The notes: generated by a model from the letters alone, not told the origin. 64,000 nucleotides of DNA from Massilia aurea (GCF_024753205.1 NZ_JANUGZ010000003.1:744001-808000); one strand, 5' to 3'; positions 45,517-55,462 are shown, counted from the stretch's first letter. Translations and numbers: made by a program.

Positions 45517-47727
45517 TTACGCCACAGGCGGCAAACCACCGAGCAGTTTGTCCAGCGTGACCGGATATTCCCTGACCCGTACGCCAGTCGCGTTGTAGAC
45601 GGCGTTGGCGATCGCAGCAGCAACGCCACTGATGCCAAGTTCGCCCACGCCTTTCGCTTTGAGCGGCGCAATCGTGGGGTCTGTTTCATCAAGGAAGATT
45701 GCATCGAGGTGAGGCACATCGGCATGCACTGGCACTTCGTAACCTGCAAGATCATGGTTGACAAAAAAACCGACACGTTTGTCGACGACGAGTTCTTCCA
45801 TCAAGGCGGCCCCGATACCCATTGTCATGCCACCGATCACCTGGCTACGCGCGGTCTTCGGATTGATGATGCGACCGGCCGAGCAAACGGCAAGCATGCG
45901 CCGCACGCGGATTTCGCCGGTGGCGGCATCGACGCCTACTTCCACGAAATGGGCGCCGAACGTCTGGATTGCATAACGCTTGGCCAGGTCACCGTATTCC
46001 ATGACATCTTCCCCGACCAGGTCGCGCCACCTTGCGGCATGGGTCAGTGGCACGCTGCGATTGCCGGCGCGTACCAGGCCACCGGCAAACTCGGCGGTCG
46101 CAGGATCCAGTTCAAGTTGTTTTGCCACTGCTTCGCGCAATTTGACGCAGGCCGCATACACGCCTGCCGTGGAAGACGCTGCACCCCATTGCCCCCCTGA
46201 ACCGGCAGACTCCGGAAAGTGCGAATCGCCCAGGCTGACGCGCACCTTGTCGATGCCGACGCCCATCATCTCTGCTGCCGTCTGGGCAATGATCGTGTAG
46301 CTGCCCGTGCCGATATCGGTCATGTCGGTTTCCACCGTGACGATGCCGCGGTGGTCGAGGCGGACCCGTGCTGCTGACTTCGTAACAGGTGCACCGCGGA
46401 TGGCAGAGGCCATGCCGATGCCAACTAGCCAGCGACCGTCACGCCGGCTGCCCGGTCGTGCATTGCGTTCGCTCCAGCCAAACTGCTTCGCCCCGGTTTC
46501 CAGGCATTTGACAAGCTGTCGCGTTGAAAATGGCCGCTTCGGGTCTTCCGGATCGACCTGGGTATCATTGAGAATACGGAATGCCACGGGATCGTGACCC
46601 AGTTTCTCGGCCATCTCATCCATCGCAATTTCAAGTGCCATCATGCCGGGCGCTTCACCGGGCGCGCGCATCGCACTTCCCTCGGGCAGGTCCAGATGCG
46701 CAAGCCGCAGGCGCGTCATTCTGTGCGGGCCGGCATACAGCAGCCGGGTGGCTGCAGTGGCCGCTTCCGGCCTGCCGCCTTCGATGTTGCCAGACCAGCT
46801 TTCGTGTCCGATGGCATCGATCTTGCCGTCGCGAGACGCGCCGATCCGTACGCGCTGGATCGTGGCCGGCCGGTGGGTCACATTGTTGAACATGAGCGCG
46901 CGCTGCAGCGTTACCTTGACTGGGCGCCGCACCTTGCGCGCGGCGACGGCGGCAAGAACTGCATCCGACAGAATCGTTCCCTTGCCGCCGAACCCGCCGC
47001 CGATGTAGGGTGTAACGATGCGTACGTCCTCTTTGGCAATGCCAAGTGTTTTCGCCAGATCGCGTACGCCCCAATTGACTTGCTGGACCGAGGTCCACAG
47101 CGTCAGCTTTTTTCCCTTCCAGACTGCAATGGTCGCATGGGGTTCCATCATTGCATGTGACTGGTCCGGCGTCGTGAAATGCGCATCGAGCTTGACGGCC
47201 GCCCTGGCAAAAGCGCCTTCAAAATCCCCCACGGACGTCTCGGCCGGCGGCGAATACGGGCCTGGCTTCGGGGGCGGTGCACCATCTTTCGCAGCGGCCA
47301 GATCGAATACCCCATTGCCGCGTTGGTAGTGCACCCGCACCAGTTGGGCAGCTGACCGCGCCTGTTCGAAGGTCTGCGCGACAACAATGGCGACCGCCTG
47401 GTGGTAATGATCCACATCAGGTCCAGCCAGAGCCCGCGCCGCATAAAACTCGCCCTTGTCCAGCTTGCCTGCGTTGTCGGCGCTGATCACGGCCAGCACC
47501 CCGGGCGCCCGGCTGGCCGCCCGCGTGTCGATCGCTTCGATTGTTCCCTTTGCAATCGCGGCGCCAATGACGTAGCCGTACACGGCGTTCGGCGCCGCCT
47601 CGTGCTGTTCATAAGCATAGGTGGCGGTGCCAGTGACCTTGCGTGGACCATCTACCCGATCGGCTGGATGACCAACGACCTTCATCTGGTCGATGGGATT
47701 GGTTGTAGCGGGGGTATCGAATTTCAT
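45517..47727 (-). CDS. paoC: molybdenum aldehyde oxidoreductase, molybdopterin subunit (PaoC-like)
   Basis: 736 residues (E. coli PaoC 732). Binds molybdopterin cytosine dinucleotide and oxidises aldehydes to acids. Motifs: IGGGFGGKG in the substrate/cofactor region, the [14 protein letters not shown] segment, [19 protein letters not shown], and the catalytic Glu696 in [12 protein letters not shown]. No signal of its own; in the E. coli complex the trimer is carried out by the Tat signal of PaoA. The start overlaps the paoB stop by 4 bases, and the lactonase gene follows 21 bases after the stop. Confidence 0.93.
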   Translation of the reverse strand: MKFDTPATTNPIDQMKVVGHPADRVDGPRKVTGTATYAYEQHEAAPNAVYGYVIGAAIAKGTIEAIDTRAASRAPGVLAVISADNAGKLDKGEFYAARALAGPDVDHYHQAVAIVVAQTFEQARSAAQLVRVHYQRGNGVFDLAAAKDGAPPPKPGPYSPPAETSVGDFEGAFARAAVKLDAHFTTPDQSHAMMEPHATIAVWKGKKLTLWTSVQQVNWGVRDLAKTLGIAKEDVRIVTPYIGGGFGGKGTILSDAVLAAVAARKVRRPVKVTLQRALMFNNVTHRPATIQRVRIGASRDGKIDAIGHESWSGNIEGGRPEAATAATRLLYAGPHRMTRLRLAHLDLPEGSAMRAPGEAPGMMALEIAMDEMAEKLGHDPVAFRILNDTQVDPEDPKRPFSTRQLVKCLETGAKQFGWSERNARPGSRRDGRWLVGIGMASAIRGAPVTKSAARVRLDHRGIVTVETDMTDIGTGSYTIIAQTAAEMMGVGIDKVRVSLGDSHFPESAGSGGQWGAASSTAGVYAACVKLREAVAKQLELDPATAEFAGGLVRAGNRSVPLTHAARWRDLVGEDVMEYGDLAKRYAIQTFGAHFVEVGVDAATGEIRVRRMLAVCSAGRIINPKTARSQVIGGMTMGIGAALMEELVVDKRVGFFVNHDLAGYEVPVHADVPHLDAIFLDETDPTIAPLKAKGVGELGISGVAAAIANAVYNATGVRVREYPVTLDKLLGGLPPVA

Positions 47728-48683
47728 GACTGTGTGCTCCTTGCTTGCGCCAGCACCGACGCGAGGGTGCGCTCGGCCAGTGTCAACTTGAATGCGTTTT
47801 CAGGGGTCGTCCTGGCGCCTGCCAGGAGCTGCGCCATGCCGGCCTTGTCGCCATTGGAAATGGCGTGTTCGGCGGCCTCTACTCTCCATGGCATGTGAGC
47901 CATTCCTCCCAGTGCAATGCGTGCAGTGCCATCTGCCTGCACGATGGCGCCCACCGAGATCAACGCAAACGCATAGGATGCGCGGTCGCGTACCTTGCGG
48001 TAGATGTGCGTGCCCCCGATCGGTGGTGGCAGCGTGACGGCAGTGATCAGTTCACCGGGCTGCAGCGTGTTTTCGACATGGGGCGTGGTGCCGGGCAAAC
48101 GGTAGAAATTTGCGATAGGGATCGTGCGGCTCGCGCCGCCTGCGTTGACTGTCTCGACTGTGGCATCAAGTGCGCGCATGGCCACGGCCATGTCGCCCGG
48201 ATACGTTGCAATGCATGCGTCGCTGGCGCCCAGCACGGCATGCTGACGGCTGTAACCACCGATCGCGCTGCAACCGCTGCCAGGACGGCGTTTATTGCAT
48301 GCCTGATTGGTATCGTAGAAATACGGGCACCGCGTCCGTTGCAGCAGATTGCCGGCTGTCGTCGCTTTGTTGCGCAGTTGCGCGGACGCACCGGCAAGCA
48401 GTGCACGGGACAGCAGCCCATAGTCGCGCCGCACTAACTGGTGGGAGGCCAACGCCGTGTTGCGTACCAGTGCGCCAATGCGCAGTCCGCCATCGGCCGT
48501 GGGTTCGATCTTGTCGAGTCCCAGTCCATTCACGTCGATCAGGTGAACCGGCGTTTCAATCTCCAGCTTCATCAAATCGAGCAGATTCGTTCCGCCTGCA
48601 ATGTATTTCGCGCCAGGGTTTCGGGCAGCTGCAGATGCCGCTTCGGCTGCAGAATGGGCGCGCTCGTAAGTAAAGGCTTTCAT
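47724..48683 (-). CDS. paoB: aldehyde oxidoreductase FAD subunit (PaoB-like)
   Basis: 319 residues from ATG 48683, which overlaps the paoA stop by 4 bases; the open frame further upstream is shadow of paoA. FAD-binding motif [16 protein letters not shown] near the start. Four Cys (119, 129, 138, 157) in the [15 protein letters not shown] and SGCSAIGG region match the extra 4Fe-4S cluster that is special to PaoB among xanthine-oxidase FAD subunits. This supports a true PaoABC-type complex rather than a generic xanthine dehydrogenase. Confidence 0.93.
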   Translation of the reverse strand: MKAFTYERAHSAAEAASAAARNPGAKYIAGGTNLLDLMKLEIETPVHLIDVNGLGLDKIEPTADGGLRIGALVRNTALASHQLVRRDYGLLSRALLAGASAQLRNKATTAGNLLQRTRCPYFYDTNQACNKRRPGSGCSAIGGYSRQHAVLGASDACIATYPGDMAVAMRALDATVETVNAGGASRTIPIANFYRLPGTTPHVENTLQPGELITAVTLPPPIGGTHIYRKVRDRASYAFALISVGAIVQADGTARIALGGMAHMPWRVEAAEHAISNGDKAGMAQLLAGARTTPENAFKLTLAERTLASVLAQARSTQS

Positions 48684-49330
48684 GGCTGCCCTTTCACGAC
48701 CGTTGCGCCCGCGACTTCCGTGATGGCGTCGATGATGTTCGAATAGGCGCCGCAACGGCAAATATTGCCGCTCATACGCTCCCGCAGTTCGTCTGGACTC
48801 AGCACCGGCCTGGTGGTGAGATTGGCCGTTACGTGGCTTGGAATATCTGCCTTGATTTCGTCGAGAACTGCCACGGCCGAACAGATCTGGCCTGGCGTGC
48901 AATAGCCGCACTGGAAACCGTCATGCTTGACGAAGGCTTGCTGCATGGCGTGCAGGCGTTGAGGCGTCCCCAGCCCTTCAATCGTGGTGATACTGTCGCC
49001 ATCGTGCATGACAGCAAGAGTCAGGCAAGAATTGATGCGCTGTCCATTGACGAGTACGGTGCATGCCCCGCACTGCCCCTGGTCACAGCCTTTTTTCGTG
49101 CCAGTCAGGTGCAGGTGCTCACGCAGCGTATCGAGCAGCGTAGTACGTGTATCGAGTTCGATGCGGTGTGTCGTGCCGTTGACCTGGATCGCCACCGTTG
49201 CCGGCGTACCTGACCCGGTATGTTGTGCCTGCGCGTTGGCCTCGATCGGCAGCATGCTGACCGCGGCTGCGGCCGAGCCGGTGACAAGAAATTCTCGACG
49301 TGAAACTGCCAGCTGTTCTGGATGGTTCAT
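48680..49330 (-). CDS. paoA: aldehyde oxidoreductase 2Fe-2S subunit with Tat signal (PaoA-like)
   Basis: 216 residues from ATG 49330; a TTG at 49363 would add 11 residues and cannot be excluded, and neither has a strong ribosome binding site. Twin-arginine signal [13 protein letters not shown] at about residues 9-21, cleavage near ANAQA. Two 2Fe-2S clusters: Cys82/87/90/102 (CDQGQCGAC...SC) and Cys141/144/191/193 (CGYC...CRC). First gene of the seven-gene minus-strand set, divergent from the AraC regulator. Confidence 0.92.
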   Translation of the reverse strand: MNHPEQLAVSRREFLVTGSAAAAVSMLPIEANAQAQHTGSGTPATVAIQVNGTTHRIELDTRTTLLDTLREHLHLTGTKKGCDQGQCGACTVLVNGQRINSCLTLAVMHDGDSITTIEGLGTPQRLHAMQQAFVKHDGFQCGYCTPGQICSAVAVLDEIKADIPSHVTANLTTRPVLSPDELRERMSGNICRCGAYSNIIDAITEVAGATVVKGQP

Positions 49331-49578
49331 GGGTTCGGTATCCAATTCGTTTTGAGTGTTCAATGATTGGGAGCCGTGATCGTTTCATCGACGATGCATT
49401 CAATTCCCTTGGCCAGGCAAAGTACGTTTGTACGAATATGACCAGCTTGCGGGGCGCACGATTCAAACGGTATCCTCATCCTCCTGATTTATTGCCTGAT
49501 CCTCTGACGAGCGTGAATTCAGTAGGCATGGCCAGTCACTCGTCTTATCCTTGAATAAAATAAATCCAGTCAAAAATT

Positions 49579-50535
49579 ATGAATTCGCTGGCTCAAACGC
49601 CTGTTCTCTCCCCGGATCCTTCGCCGAGCCGACGTGACGCACTCAGGATGCAGTTGGTCGACCGCGTCATACCACTGGTTGGCGCCGAGCCGAGTTTTTC
49701 GACCTCTATCCCCGGTGTGACGCTGTATCGCTATGTCGCGCCTACGGTGCCAGACTCCGTTACGTATGAGCCAAGCGTGGCTGTGGTCCTGCAGGGGAAG
49801 AAACGGGTGATGCTGGGGGCCATCCGCTTTGATTACGATGCGTCGCATTTTCTGATTACCTCGATCGACCTGCCGGTGACGAGCCAGGTTGTAGAGGCCA
49901 GCCCGAAAGCACCTTATTTGTGTATCAGGCTCAAGTTGGACATGGGCGTTGTCCGGGAGATGCTCGCAGGGGTGTCGGCAACTGTTACAGAGACGAACAA
50001 TGGTGCACCGGGCATGACGACGGCGGAAACGACCGCAGAAATGCTCGATGCATTTTTGCGGCTGATTGACCTGCAAAGTGTGCCGGGTGAAATCCCTTTC
50101 ATGAGCGCGTTGATTGAACGTGAGATTATTTTCCGCATTCTTCAAAGCGCCGAAGGGCAACGCCTTCGCGCGATTGCGACATTAGGCGACAACAGTCAGC
50201 AGACAGCCAAAGCGGTCGAATGGATCAGGGATCATTTCACTGAACCTCTTCGTATCGAAGAGCTTGCGCAAATCGCCTGCATGGGCGTGTCCACGCTGCA
50301 TCATCATTTCCGCCTCATGACCTCGATGACGCCACTTCAGTACCAGAAGAAACTGCGTCTGCACGAAGCCCGGCGGCGCATGCTGACAGACGGCATGGAT
50401 GCTGCAAGTGCAGGTTTCGTCGTGGGGTATGAGAGTGCCAGTCAGTTCAATCGCGAATACAGCCGTGCTTTCGGCAAGCCGCCGCTGCGCGATGTCCGGT
50501 CACTGCTGGCAGCCGGCGATGGCCTCGCCACCTGA
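49579..50535 (+). CDS. AraC-family transcriptional regulator (YqhC-like)
   Basis: 318 residues. N-terminal AraC_N effector domain (about 35-190; YEPSVAVVLQGKKRVMLG is the typical entry) and a C-terminal pair of helix-turn-helix motifs (about 215-310; EPLRIEELAQIACMGVSTLH and AGFVVGYESASQFNREYSRA). Similar regulators such as YqhC sense reactive aldehydes. It is divergent from paoA across 248 bases, so it is the likely regulator of the oxidation operon and of the downstream ABM gene. Confidence 0.9.
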   Translation: MNSLAQTPVLSPDPSPSRRDALRMQLVDRVIPLVGAEPSFSTSIPGVTLYRYVAPTVPDSVTYEPSVAVVLQGKKRVMLGAIRFDYDASHFLITSIDLPVTSQVVEASPKAPYLCIRLKLDMGVVREMLAGVSATVTETNNGAPGMTTAETTAEMLDAFLRLIDLQSVPGEIPFMSALIEREIIFRILQSAEGQRLRAIATLGDNSQQTAKAVEWIRDHFTEPLRIEELAQIACMGVSTLHHHFRLMTSMTPLQYQKKLRLHEARRRMLTDGMDAASAGFVVGYESASQFNREYSRAFGKPPLRDVRSLLAAGDGLAT

Positions 50536-50565
50536 TCGAATCGTCTTTACTACCAAGGGGCAGAA

Positions 50566-51048
50566 ATGACAGTCATGACCAACTCTTTTGAGCGAACTGG
50601 CGCCAATCTGCACCGGGTTTCCTTTGGAGAAATCCGAAACCTTATTGCGACTATGAGTTCGGCGCTCATGCTGACACTTTCCGGCACAGCCTGTGCCCAG
50701 GCGCCAGAAGCCATGATGGTACGCATATCCGAGATTGAAATTACTGCGGGTCAACTGGATCAGTACAAGGCAATATTGGCGGAAGAGGCAGAAGCGTCAG
50801 TGCGACTGGAGCCTGGTGTCATTGCGATTTTTCCGATGTACGAAAAAGAGAGCGATACCACATTCAGGATTCTCGAGATTTATGCAGACCGCCGGGCGTA
50901 TGAGTCGCATTTAACGACGGCCCACTTCCAAAAGTACAAATCCACGACATCGCCCATGGTCAAGTCGTTGAAGTTGGTCGATATGCAGGCGATCGACGCT
51001 AAGACCATGGGCCGCATGTTTACAAAGATGAAGGTCAGTGCCGAGTGA
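50566..51048 (+). CDS. exported ABM-domain monooxygenase-like protein
   Basis: 160 residues. AAGGGG 5 bases before ATG 50566. Residues about 20-46 form an unusually late hydrophobic stretch ending GTACAQA, which looks like a signal peptide with a long N-region; an internal ATG at 50653 would give a shorter signal. The mature part is one antibiotic-biosynthesis-monooxygenase fold: MMVRISEIEITAGQLDQYKA, VRLEPGVIAIFPMYEKES and EIYADRRAYESHLTTAHFQKY. Such proteins act on quinols or small aromatic compounds. 30 bases after the AraC gene, likely co-transcribed. Confidence 0.8.
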   Translation: MTVMTNSFERTGANLHRVSFGEIRNLIATMSSALMLTLSGTACAQAPEAMMVRISEIEITAGQLDQYKAILAEEAEASVRLEPGVIAIFPMYEKESDTTFRILEIYADRRAYESHLTTAHFQKYKSTTSPMVKSLKLVDMQAIDAKTMGRMFTKMKVSAE

Positions 51049-51187
51049 GTCAGGTGCGATGATTTACGGATGTGGGTGCGTTCACGCACGGCGCGGCCCG
51101 TACCACACGCCTAATCTCGAATTTCCGATGTCACTGCTCGTCGCGTTGCCACAAGCAACCGAGCTATTCAAGAAAGGTTATATTCCA

Positions 51188-51433
51188 ATGGAATCGAAAC
51201 AAGCAACACTGCACCGCATGGTCACCCCGGAACATACTTGCCCATTCGGCGTCGCATCACTCGACTTGTTGCAACAGGCGGGTTACCAGGTCGAGGATCA
51301 TCAATTGACGACCCGGAGCGAAGTCGATTCGTTCATGCAGGCCGAGGGTGTCGAGACGACGCCGCAGACTTATATTGACGGCAAGCGCATTGGCGGGCAT
51401 GAAGAACTCACCGCTTTTTTAGGCGAGAAGTAA
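51188..51433 (+). CDS. glutaredoxin-like protein with CPFG site
   Basis: 81 residues from ATG 51188, with AAAGG 10 bases upstream; the open frame extends back to 51038 but without a ribosome binding site. Glutaredoxin fold: MVTPEHTCPFGVASLDLLQQ holds the active site, where the second Cys is Gly (CPFG), so monothiol chemistry is expected. TTPQTYIDGKRIGGHEEL is the usual cis-Pro and glutathione-binding end. In other bacteria this domain is found fused to MauE-type membrane proteins. Last gene of the AraC-side group. Confidence 0.8.
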   Translation: MESKQATLHRMVTPEHTCPFGVASLDLLQQAGYQVEDHQLTTRSEVDSFMQAEGVETTPQTYIDGKRIGGHEELTAFLGEK

Positions 51434-51470
51434 ACGCCAGCCGCCCGGCCGGCCCCAGGCGCCTTCCGGC

Positions 51471-51770
51471 TTATGCCGGACCGCCGGCAACCTTCGCCAG
51501 CAGGATCACATCACTCGATTCGATCAACGCCGGTATCTGCTCTGACAGCATTCGCAGATGCGGCGTCGCAAGATGCCGGTCAAGGTCGGCCTTGCTCTGC
51601 CATTCCTCGGTGAACACGAAGCGCCGTGGATTGGCGATATCGCGGTTCACCTGGTAGCTGATGCACCCTTCCTCGCGCAGCGTCGGCTCGACAACGCTGC
51701 GTAACAGTGTTTCCAGTTTCTCTTCCAAACCGGATTTGGCAACAAAAATAGCAACGACGGGCAAGGTCAT
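51471..51770 (-). CDS. ABM-domain protein (putative quinol monooxygenase)
   Basis: 99 residues from ATG 51770 with AGGGACC close upstream. A single ABM ferredoxin-like domain: VVAIFVAKSGLEEKLETLL, the EEGCISYQVNRD turn, FVFTEEWQSKADLDRHLATPH, and a hydrophobic end. Typical of YgiN-like cofactor-independent monooxygenases acting on quinols; size and pattern are those of the family. Cytoplasmic, unlike the ABM protein at 50566. Alone on the minus strand. Confidence 0.85.
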   Translation of the reverse strand: MTLPVVAIFVAKSGLEEKLETLLRSVVEPTLREEGCISYQVNRDIANPRRFVFTEEWQSKADLDRHLATPHLRMLSEQIPALIESSDVILLAKVAGGPA

Positions 51771-51971
51771 GGTGGTCCCTGAAAGTGAGCGACCGACAAG
51801 ATTATCACAATGGCGCTGGCAGAAAGTTCCGCGACGGCGTACAGCACAAATCGATCGGTCCAACTGCAAAATTCTGGCCTCGCCAGCACGTTTTCCGCCT
51901 TCCTTCTATACTGGCCGACCGCCGCGGCGCAGACCGCGGCTTGACCCCTACGTTAAGAAAACGAAAAACCC

Positions 51972-53072
51972 ATGGCAGCCTTGTTTACCCCGTTCACCCT
52001 CAAAGACGTCACGTTGCGCAACCGCATCGCGGTGCCGCCAATGTGCCAGTACACCGCCAATGACGGCTTCGTCAACGATTGGCATCAGACGCACTACGCC
52101 AGCATTGCCCGCGGCGGCGCCGGCCTGGTGATCGTCGAAGCGACCGCAGTTTCGCCCGAAGGCCGTATCACGCCGGGCTGTACCGGCCTGTGGAATGATG
52201 CACAGGTCGAAGGCATGGCCCACATCGCCGCCCGTATCAAGGCCGCAGGTTCGGTCGCCGGCATCCAGATCGGCCACGCCGGCCGCAAGGCCAGCGCCAA
52301 CCGTCCGTGGGAAGGCGACGACCATATCCCGTCGGAAGATGCGTATGGGTGGGACACCATCGCACCGTCGGCGATTGCCTTCGGCAAGAACCTGCCAAAA
52401 GTGCCGAAGGAAATGACGCTGGATGACATCGCGCGCGTCAAGGCCAATTTCGTCGACGCTGCCCGCCGCGCGCTTGCTGCCGGCTTCGAATGGCTCGAAC
52501 TGCACTTTGCCCACGGTTACCTGGGCCAGAGCTTCTTTTCGCCGCACTCCAACAAGCGCACCGACCAGTACGGCGGTGATTTCGCCGGCCGCAGCCGCTT
52601 TTTGCTCGAGACGCTGGAGGCCGTGCGCGAAGTCTGGCCGGCCAACCTGCCGCTCACCGCGCGCCTCGGTGTCATCGAATACGATGGCAACGATGAGCAA
52701 ACCGTCAACGAGTCGATCGAACTGATTCGCATGATGCGCCAGCGCGGCCTGGACATGCTGAGTGTCAGCGTCAACTTCACGATTCCGGATGTGAATATCC
52801 CGTGGGGTCCGGCCTTCCTGGGCCCGGTGGCCAAGCGCGTGCGTGACGAAGCCGGCATCCCGGTCGCGTCGGCATGGGGCTTCGACGGCCCGCACCTGGC
52901 AGAACGCGCGGTGGCTGACGAGCAGCTGGACCTGGTCATGGTCGGCCGCGCTCACCTGGCCAATCCGCACTACCCGCTGGAAGCTGCCAAAGAGCTGGGC
53001 ATCGAGCGTCCGACCTGGGTGTTGCCGGCGCCGTATGCGCACTGGCTCGAGCGTTACAGCATGCAGAAGTAA
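51972..53072 (+). CDS. xenA: Old Yellow Enzyme, XenA/YqjM class
   Basis: Cytoplasmic FMN-dependent ene-reductase using NAD(P)H on activated alkenes and nitro compounds. 366 residues. Cys25 in VPPMCQYTAN is the redox-tuning Cys of the thermophilic-like/XenA class. HAGRKAS, the LHFAHGYLGQSFFSPHSNKR active-site pair of His, and FMN-site ASAWGFDG and VMVGRAHLANPHY are all present. Stand-alone gene followed by a hairpin. Confidence 0.9.
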   Translation: MAALFTPFTLKDVTLRNRIAVPPMCQYTANDGFVNDWHQTHYASIARGGAGLVIVEATAVSPEGRITPGCTGLWNDAQVEGMAHIAARIKAAGSVAGIQIGHAGRKASANRPWEGDDHIPSEDAYGWDTIAPSAIAFGKNLPKVPKEMTLDDIARVKANFVDAARRALAAGFEWLELHFAHGYLGQSFFSPHSNKRTDQYGGDFAGRSRFLLETLEAVREVWPANLPLTARLGVIEYDGNDEQTVNESIELIRMMRQRGLDMLSVSVNFTIPDVNIPWGPAFLGPVAKRVRDEAGIPVASAWGFDGPHLAERAVADEQLDLVMVGRAHLANPHYPLEAAKELGIERPTWVLPAPYAHWLERYSMQK

Positions 53073-53079
53073 ACCGTGT

Positions 53080-53114
53080 TTCGGCAGGCAGGGAGCATTG
53101 CCCTGGCTGCCGAA
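53080..53114 (+). terminator. hairpin after the OYE gene
   Basis: 14-bp stem (TTCGGCAGGCAGGG / CCCTGGCTGCCGAA) with one mismatch and a 7-base loop, 7 bases after the stop. No U-run. Confidence 0.55.
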
Positions 53115-53225
53115 CCGTTGTCCGGCAAGCGATTGGGGCGCGCGCGTTTCCTGCAGCGCCTGCCTCGCGCCACCCGCTCGAAAACCTCACTACAATCGGT
53201 TCACCGATCAGCAACGAGGACCATC

Positions 53226-53402
53226 ATGAGCATTCATCCCGAACACGACCTCAATCCCGGCGACGATGCCGAACCCGGCACGCCAGGCACCGGCGAAGAC
53301 ATCTGCGATGCCTGCGCCGGCAAGGGCACACTCCCGGACGGCAACGCATGCCCGCAATGCGGCGGCAGCGGGCATGTGATTGTGGGTATTGGCGGAGGCT
53401 AA
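53226..53402 (+). CDS. 58-residue protein with DnaJ-type zinc-finger motifs
   Basis: 58 residues from ATG 53226 with GAGGA upstream. The acidic N-terminus (about 1-25) is followed by CDACAGKG and CPQCGGSG, two CxxCxGxG repeats exactly as in the DnaJ zinc domain, then a Gly-rich end. The four Cys can hold one zinc. It probably binds a partner or unfolded protein; function unknown. Short but with strong codon use and a clear ribosome binding site. Confidence 0.8.
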   Translation: MSIHPEHDLNPGDDAEPGTPGTGEDICDACAGKGTLPDGNACPQCGGSGHVIVGIGGG

Positions 53403-53467
53403 GCGCCTCGCCGGAGTCACCGCGTAGCGCAGGGCGTGCCGAACGCATGCCCCGTGCTGCCAGTGTT

Positions 53468-54229
53468 TTACTGCGGCGGCTGACCGTTCGACGCCATCAA
53501 GCCCGCATCCACCGGCAAGTTCACGCCAGTGATCAGGCGCGCATCGTCGCTCGCCAGGAACGCCATCGCAGCTGCAACGCCATCCGGATCTTCCGGTGCG
53601 CCCAGCGGCATGCGCTCGTTGAATTTGGCAACCAGCTCGGGCTTGCTGACCATATCCTTCGTCAACCCGGTGTCGGTAAAACTTGGATTGACCGCATTCA
53701 CGCGCACCCCATCCTTGGCTGCATCCATTGCCATCGCGCGCACCATATTGCTGACCGCGCCTTTCGACGTGTTGTAGGCAAACATTTCCCAGTCACCACC
53801 CAGTCCTGAGACCGACGACGTCATGACGATCGATCCGCGGGTCTTGACGAGCTCGGGCATCGCTGCCTTGGCCATGTGATAGTAGCCGGTGACATTGACG
53901 GCCATGACGCGCGCGAAGTCTTCTTCGCTCGTTGCCATGATGTCGCCGTCCGTCGCGATGCCAGCATTGTTGATCAGGATATGCAAGCCGCCGAAGCGCT
54001 CGACGGTGGCCTTGACGGCGGCTGTCGCAGTGGCCTTGTCGGCGGTGTCGCCGACCTGCACGAGCACGCGATCCTGGGGAAGGCTGGCGGCGGCCTTGTC
54101 GAGTTTGTCGCCATCGATATCGAGCATGACGACACGGGCGCCTTCATCCAGAAAACGGCGGGCAGCCGACAGGCCGATGCCGGATGCGGCGCCGGTGACG
54201 AGGACGGTTTTATCGTTGAAACGGTTCAT
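53468..54229 (-). CDS. short-chain dehydrogenase/reductase
   Basis: 253 residues from ATG 54229, with AAAGGA upstream. Classical SDR: NAD(P) motif VTGAASGIGLSAA, MLDIDGDKL after the second strand (Asp after strand 2 favours NAD), NNAGIATDG, catalytic Ser in MTSSVSG, and the YxxxK pair in YNTSKGAVSN. Substrate unknown. Single gene. Confidence 0.92.
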   Translation of the reverse strand: MNRFNDKTVLVTGAASGIGLSAARRFLDEGARVVMLDIDGDKLDKAAASLPQDRVLVQVGDTADKATATAAVKATVERFGGLHILINNAGIATDGDIMATSEEDFARVMAVNVTGYYHMAKAAMPELVKTRGSIVMTSSVSGLGGDWEMFAYNTSKGAVSNMVRAMAMDAAKDGVRVNAVNPSFTDTGLTKDMVSKPELVAKFNERMPLGAPEDPDGVAAAMAFLASDDARLITGVNLPVDAGLMASNGQPPQ

Positions 54230-54382
54230 TGAATTCCTTTCGAGGGGGCGGCGACAGCCCGGTTGCGCACGGCAAGCGAGCCATTCATCATGCCTTGTTG
54301 GTTCACGAGTATGTGCTGCCGACGATAGCACAGCGGTTCGTGCACCCCTCTTACGGTTCCAGCAGGAAAACTCCGATCGACT

Positions 54383-55462
54383 CTATTCGACGATGCGTTC
54401 TTCGTCGTGCTTGACGATCGGATCTTCGGTGCCGGTCCACTCGCTCATCAGGGAGTAACCCACCGCCAGCAGCACCGGCCCGATGAACATCCCGATGAAG
54501 CCGAACGCGATCAGGCCGCCCAGCACGCCGAGCAGCGTGAGCAGGAACGGCAGGCTGCTGCCACGGCTGATCAGCATCGGGCGTACGACGTTGTCGACAC
54601 CGCTGATCAAGACCGCGCCCCAGACCGTCATGAAGATCGACCAGCCCGTCTCGCCTTGCGCGAACAGCCAGAGGGCGGCGCCGCCCCAGACCAGCGGGGG
54701 GCCAAACGGAATCAGCGACGTCAGGAAGATCAGCACCGACAGCAGCGGCACGGCTGGCACGCCGGCAATGGCAAAGCCGATGGCGGCGACGATCGCCTGC
54801 GCCAGCGCGGTGCCGAGCAGGCCGTACATCACGCCGCGCACCGTCTGGCTGACGGTGGCCTGGATCGATTCGGCGCCCTCGCCCATCACCTTGCGCATCG
54901 TCACTTCAATGATCGACAACAAGCCATTGCCGTCGCGGTAAAGGAAGAAGCTCACGAACGCGGCCAGGCTCATTTGCACAACGCCGGTGCCGAGCATCAG
55001 CCCGCCCTTGACGAGCCAGTGGCGCGCCGGCTCGAGCATGCGCTGGGCCAGCGCCAGCATCTGCTCGCGGCTGGCGATGAGGTTGTTCAGATAGGTCTCA
55101 ATCGACGGGCCGACCAGCGGGATGTCACGCAACCAGGTGGGCGGCGCCAGTTCGCGGTGCTCGATCAAGAGGCGCAGTTCGCCGAAACCGCGCGCGACGT
55201 CGTCGCCCAGGTTGTAGGCGACCATCGAGAGCGGAATGATGAACAGCAGCGTGAGCGAGAGCGTCATGGTCAGCGCTGCGATCGTGCGCTGGCCGTTCAG
55301 GCGGGTGAGCAGCCGCAGGTACAGCGGCCAGCTCGAGATGGCGACGGCGGCGGCGAACAGGATCGCCGGCAAAAACGGCCGCAGCACATAGAGGCAGCCC
55401 AGCGTGAGCAGGATGACCATGGCGATGCGGGTGTAGTTCCTGCCGGGTCGTTGCTGCTCCAT
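54383..55462 (-). CDS. AI-2E family transporter (PF01594 permease)
   Basis: 359 residues with eight predicted membrane helices: paired helices near the start (about 12-30 and 32-50), helix at about 60-85, a helical soluble stretch (about 90-150), then helices at about 155-180, 205-230, 235-260, 265-300 and 305-345. Family features include the long central amphipathic part and GGLIAFGFIGMFIGPVLLAV near the end. Closest in layout to YdiK. Transport of autoinducer-2 is proven for only a few members; several others are ion exchangers, so the name gives no substrate. Gap of 29 bases to the SCO gene upstream. Confidence 0.88.
   Translation of the reverse strand: MEQQRPGRNYTRIAMVILLTLGCLYVLRPFLPAILFAAAVAISSWPLYLRLLTRLNGQRTIAALTMTLSLTLLFIIPLSMVAYNLGDDVARGFGELRLLIEHRELAPPTWLRDIPLVGPSIETYLNNLIASREQMLALAQRMLEPARHWLVKGGLMLGTGVVQMSLAAFVSFFLYRDGNGLLSIIEVTMRKVMGEGAESIQATVSQTVRGVMYGLLGTALAQAIVAAIGFAIAGVPAVPLLSVLIFLTSLIPFGPPLVWGGAALWLFAQGETGWSIFMTVWGAVLISGVDNVVRPMLISRGSSLPFLLTLLGVLGGLIAFGFIGMFIGPVLLAVGYSLMSEWTGTEDPIVKHDEERIVE

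Noticed and set aside
49331..49578. Small gene in the paoA-AraC divergent gap
   Set aside because: An open frame on the plus strand there has no ribosome binding site and no family resemblance; the region is better seen as a shared promoter.
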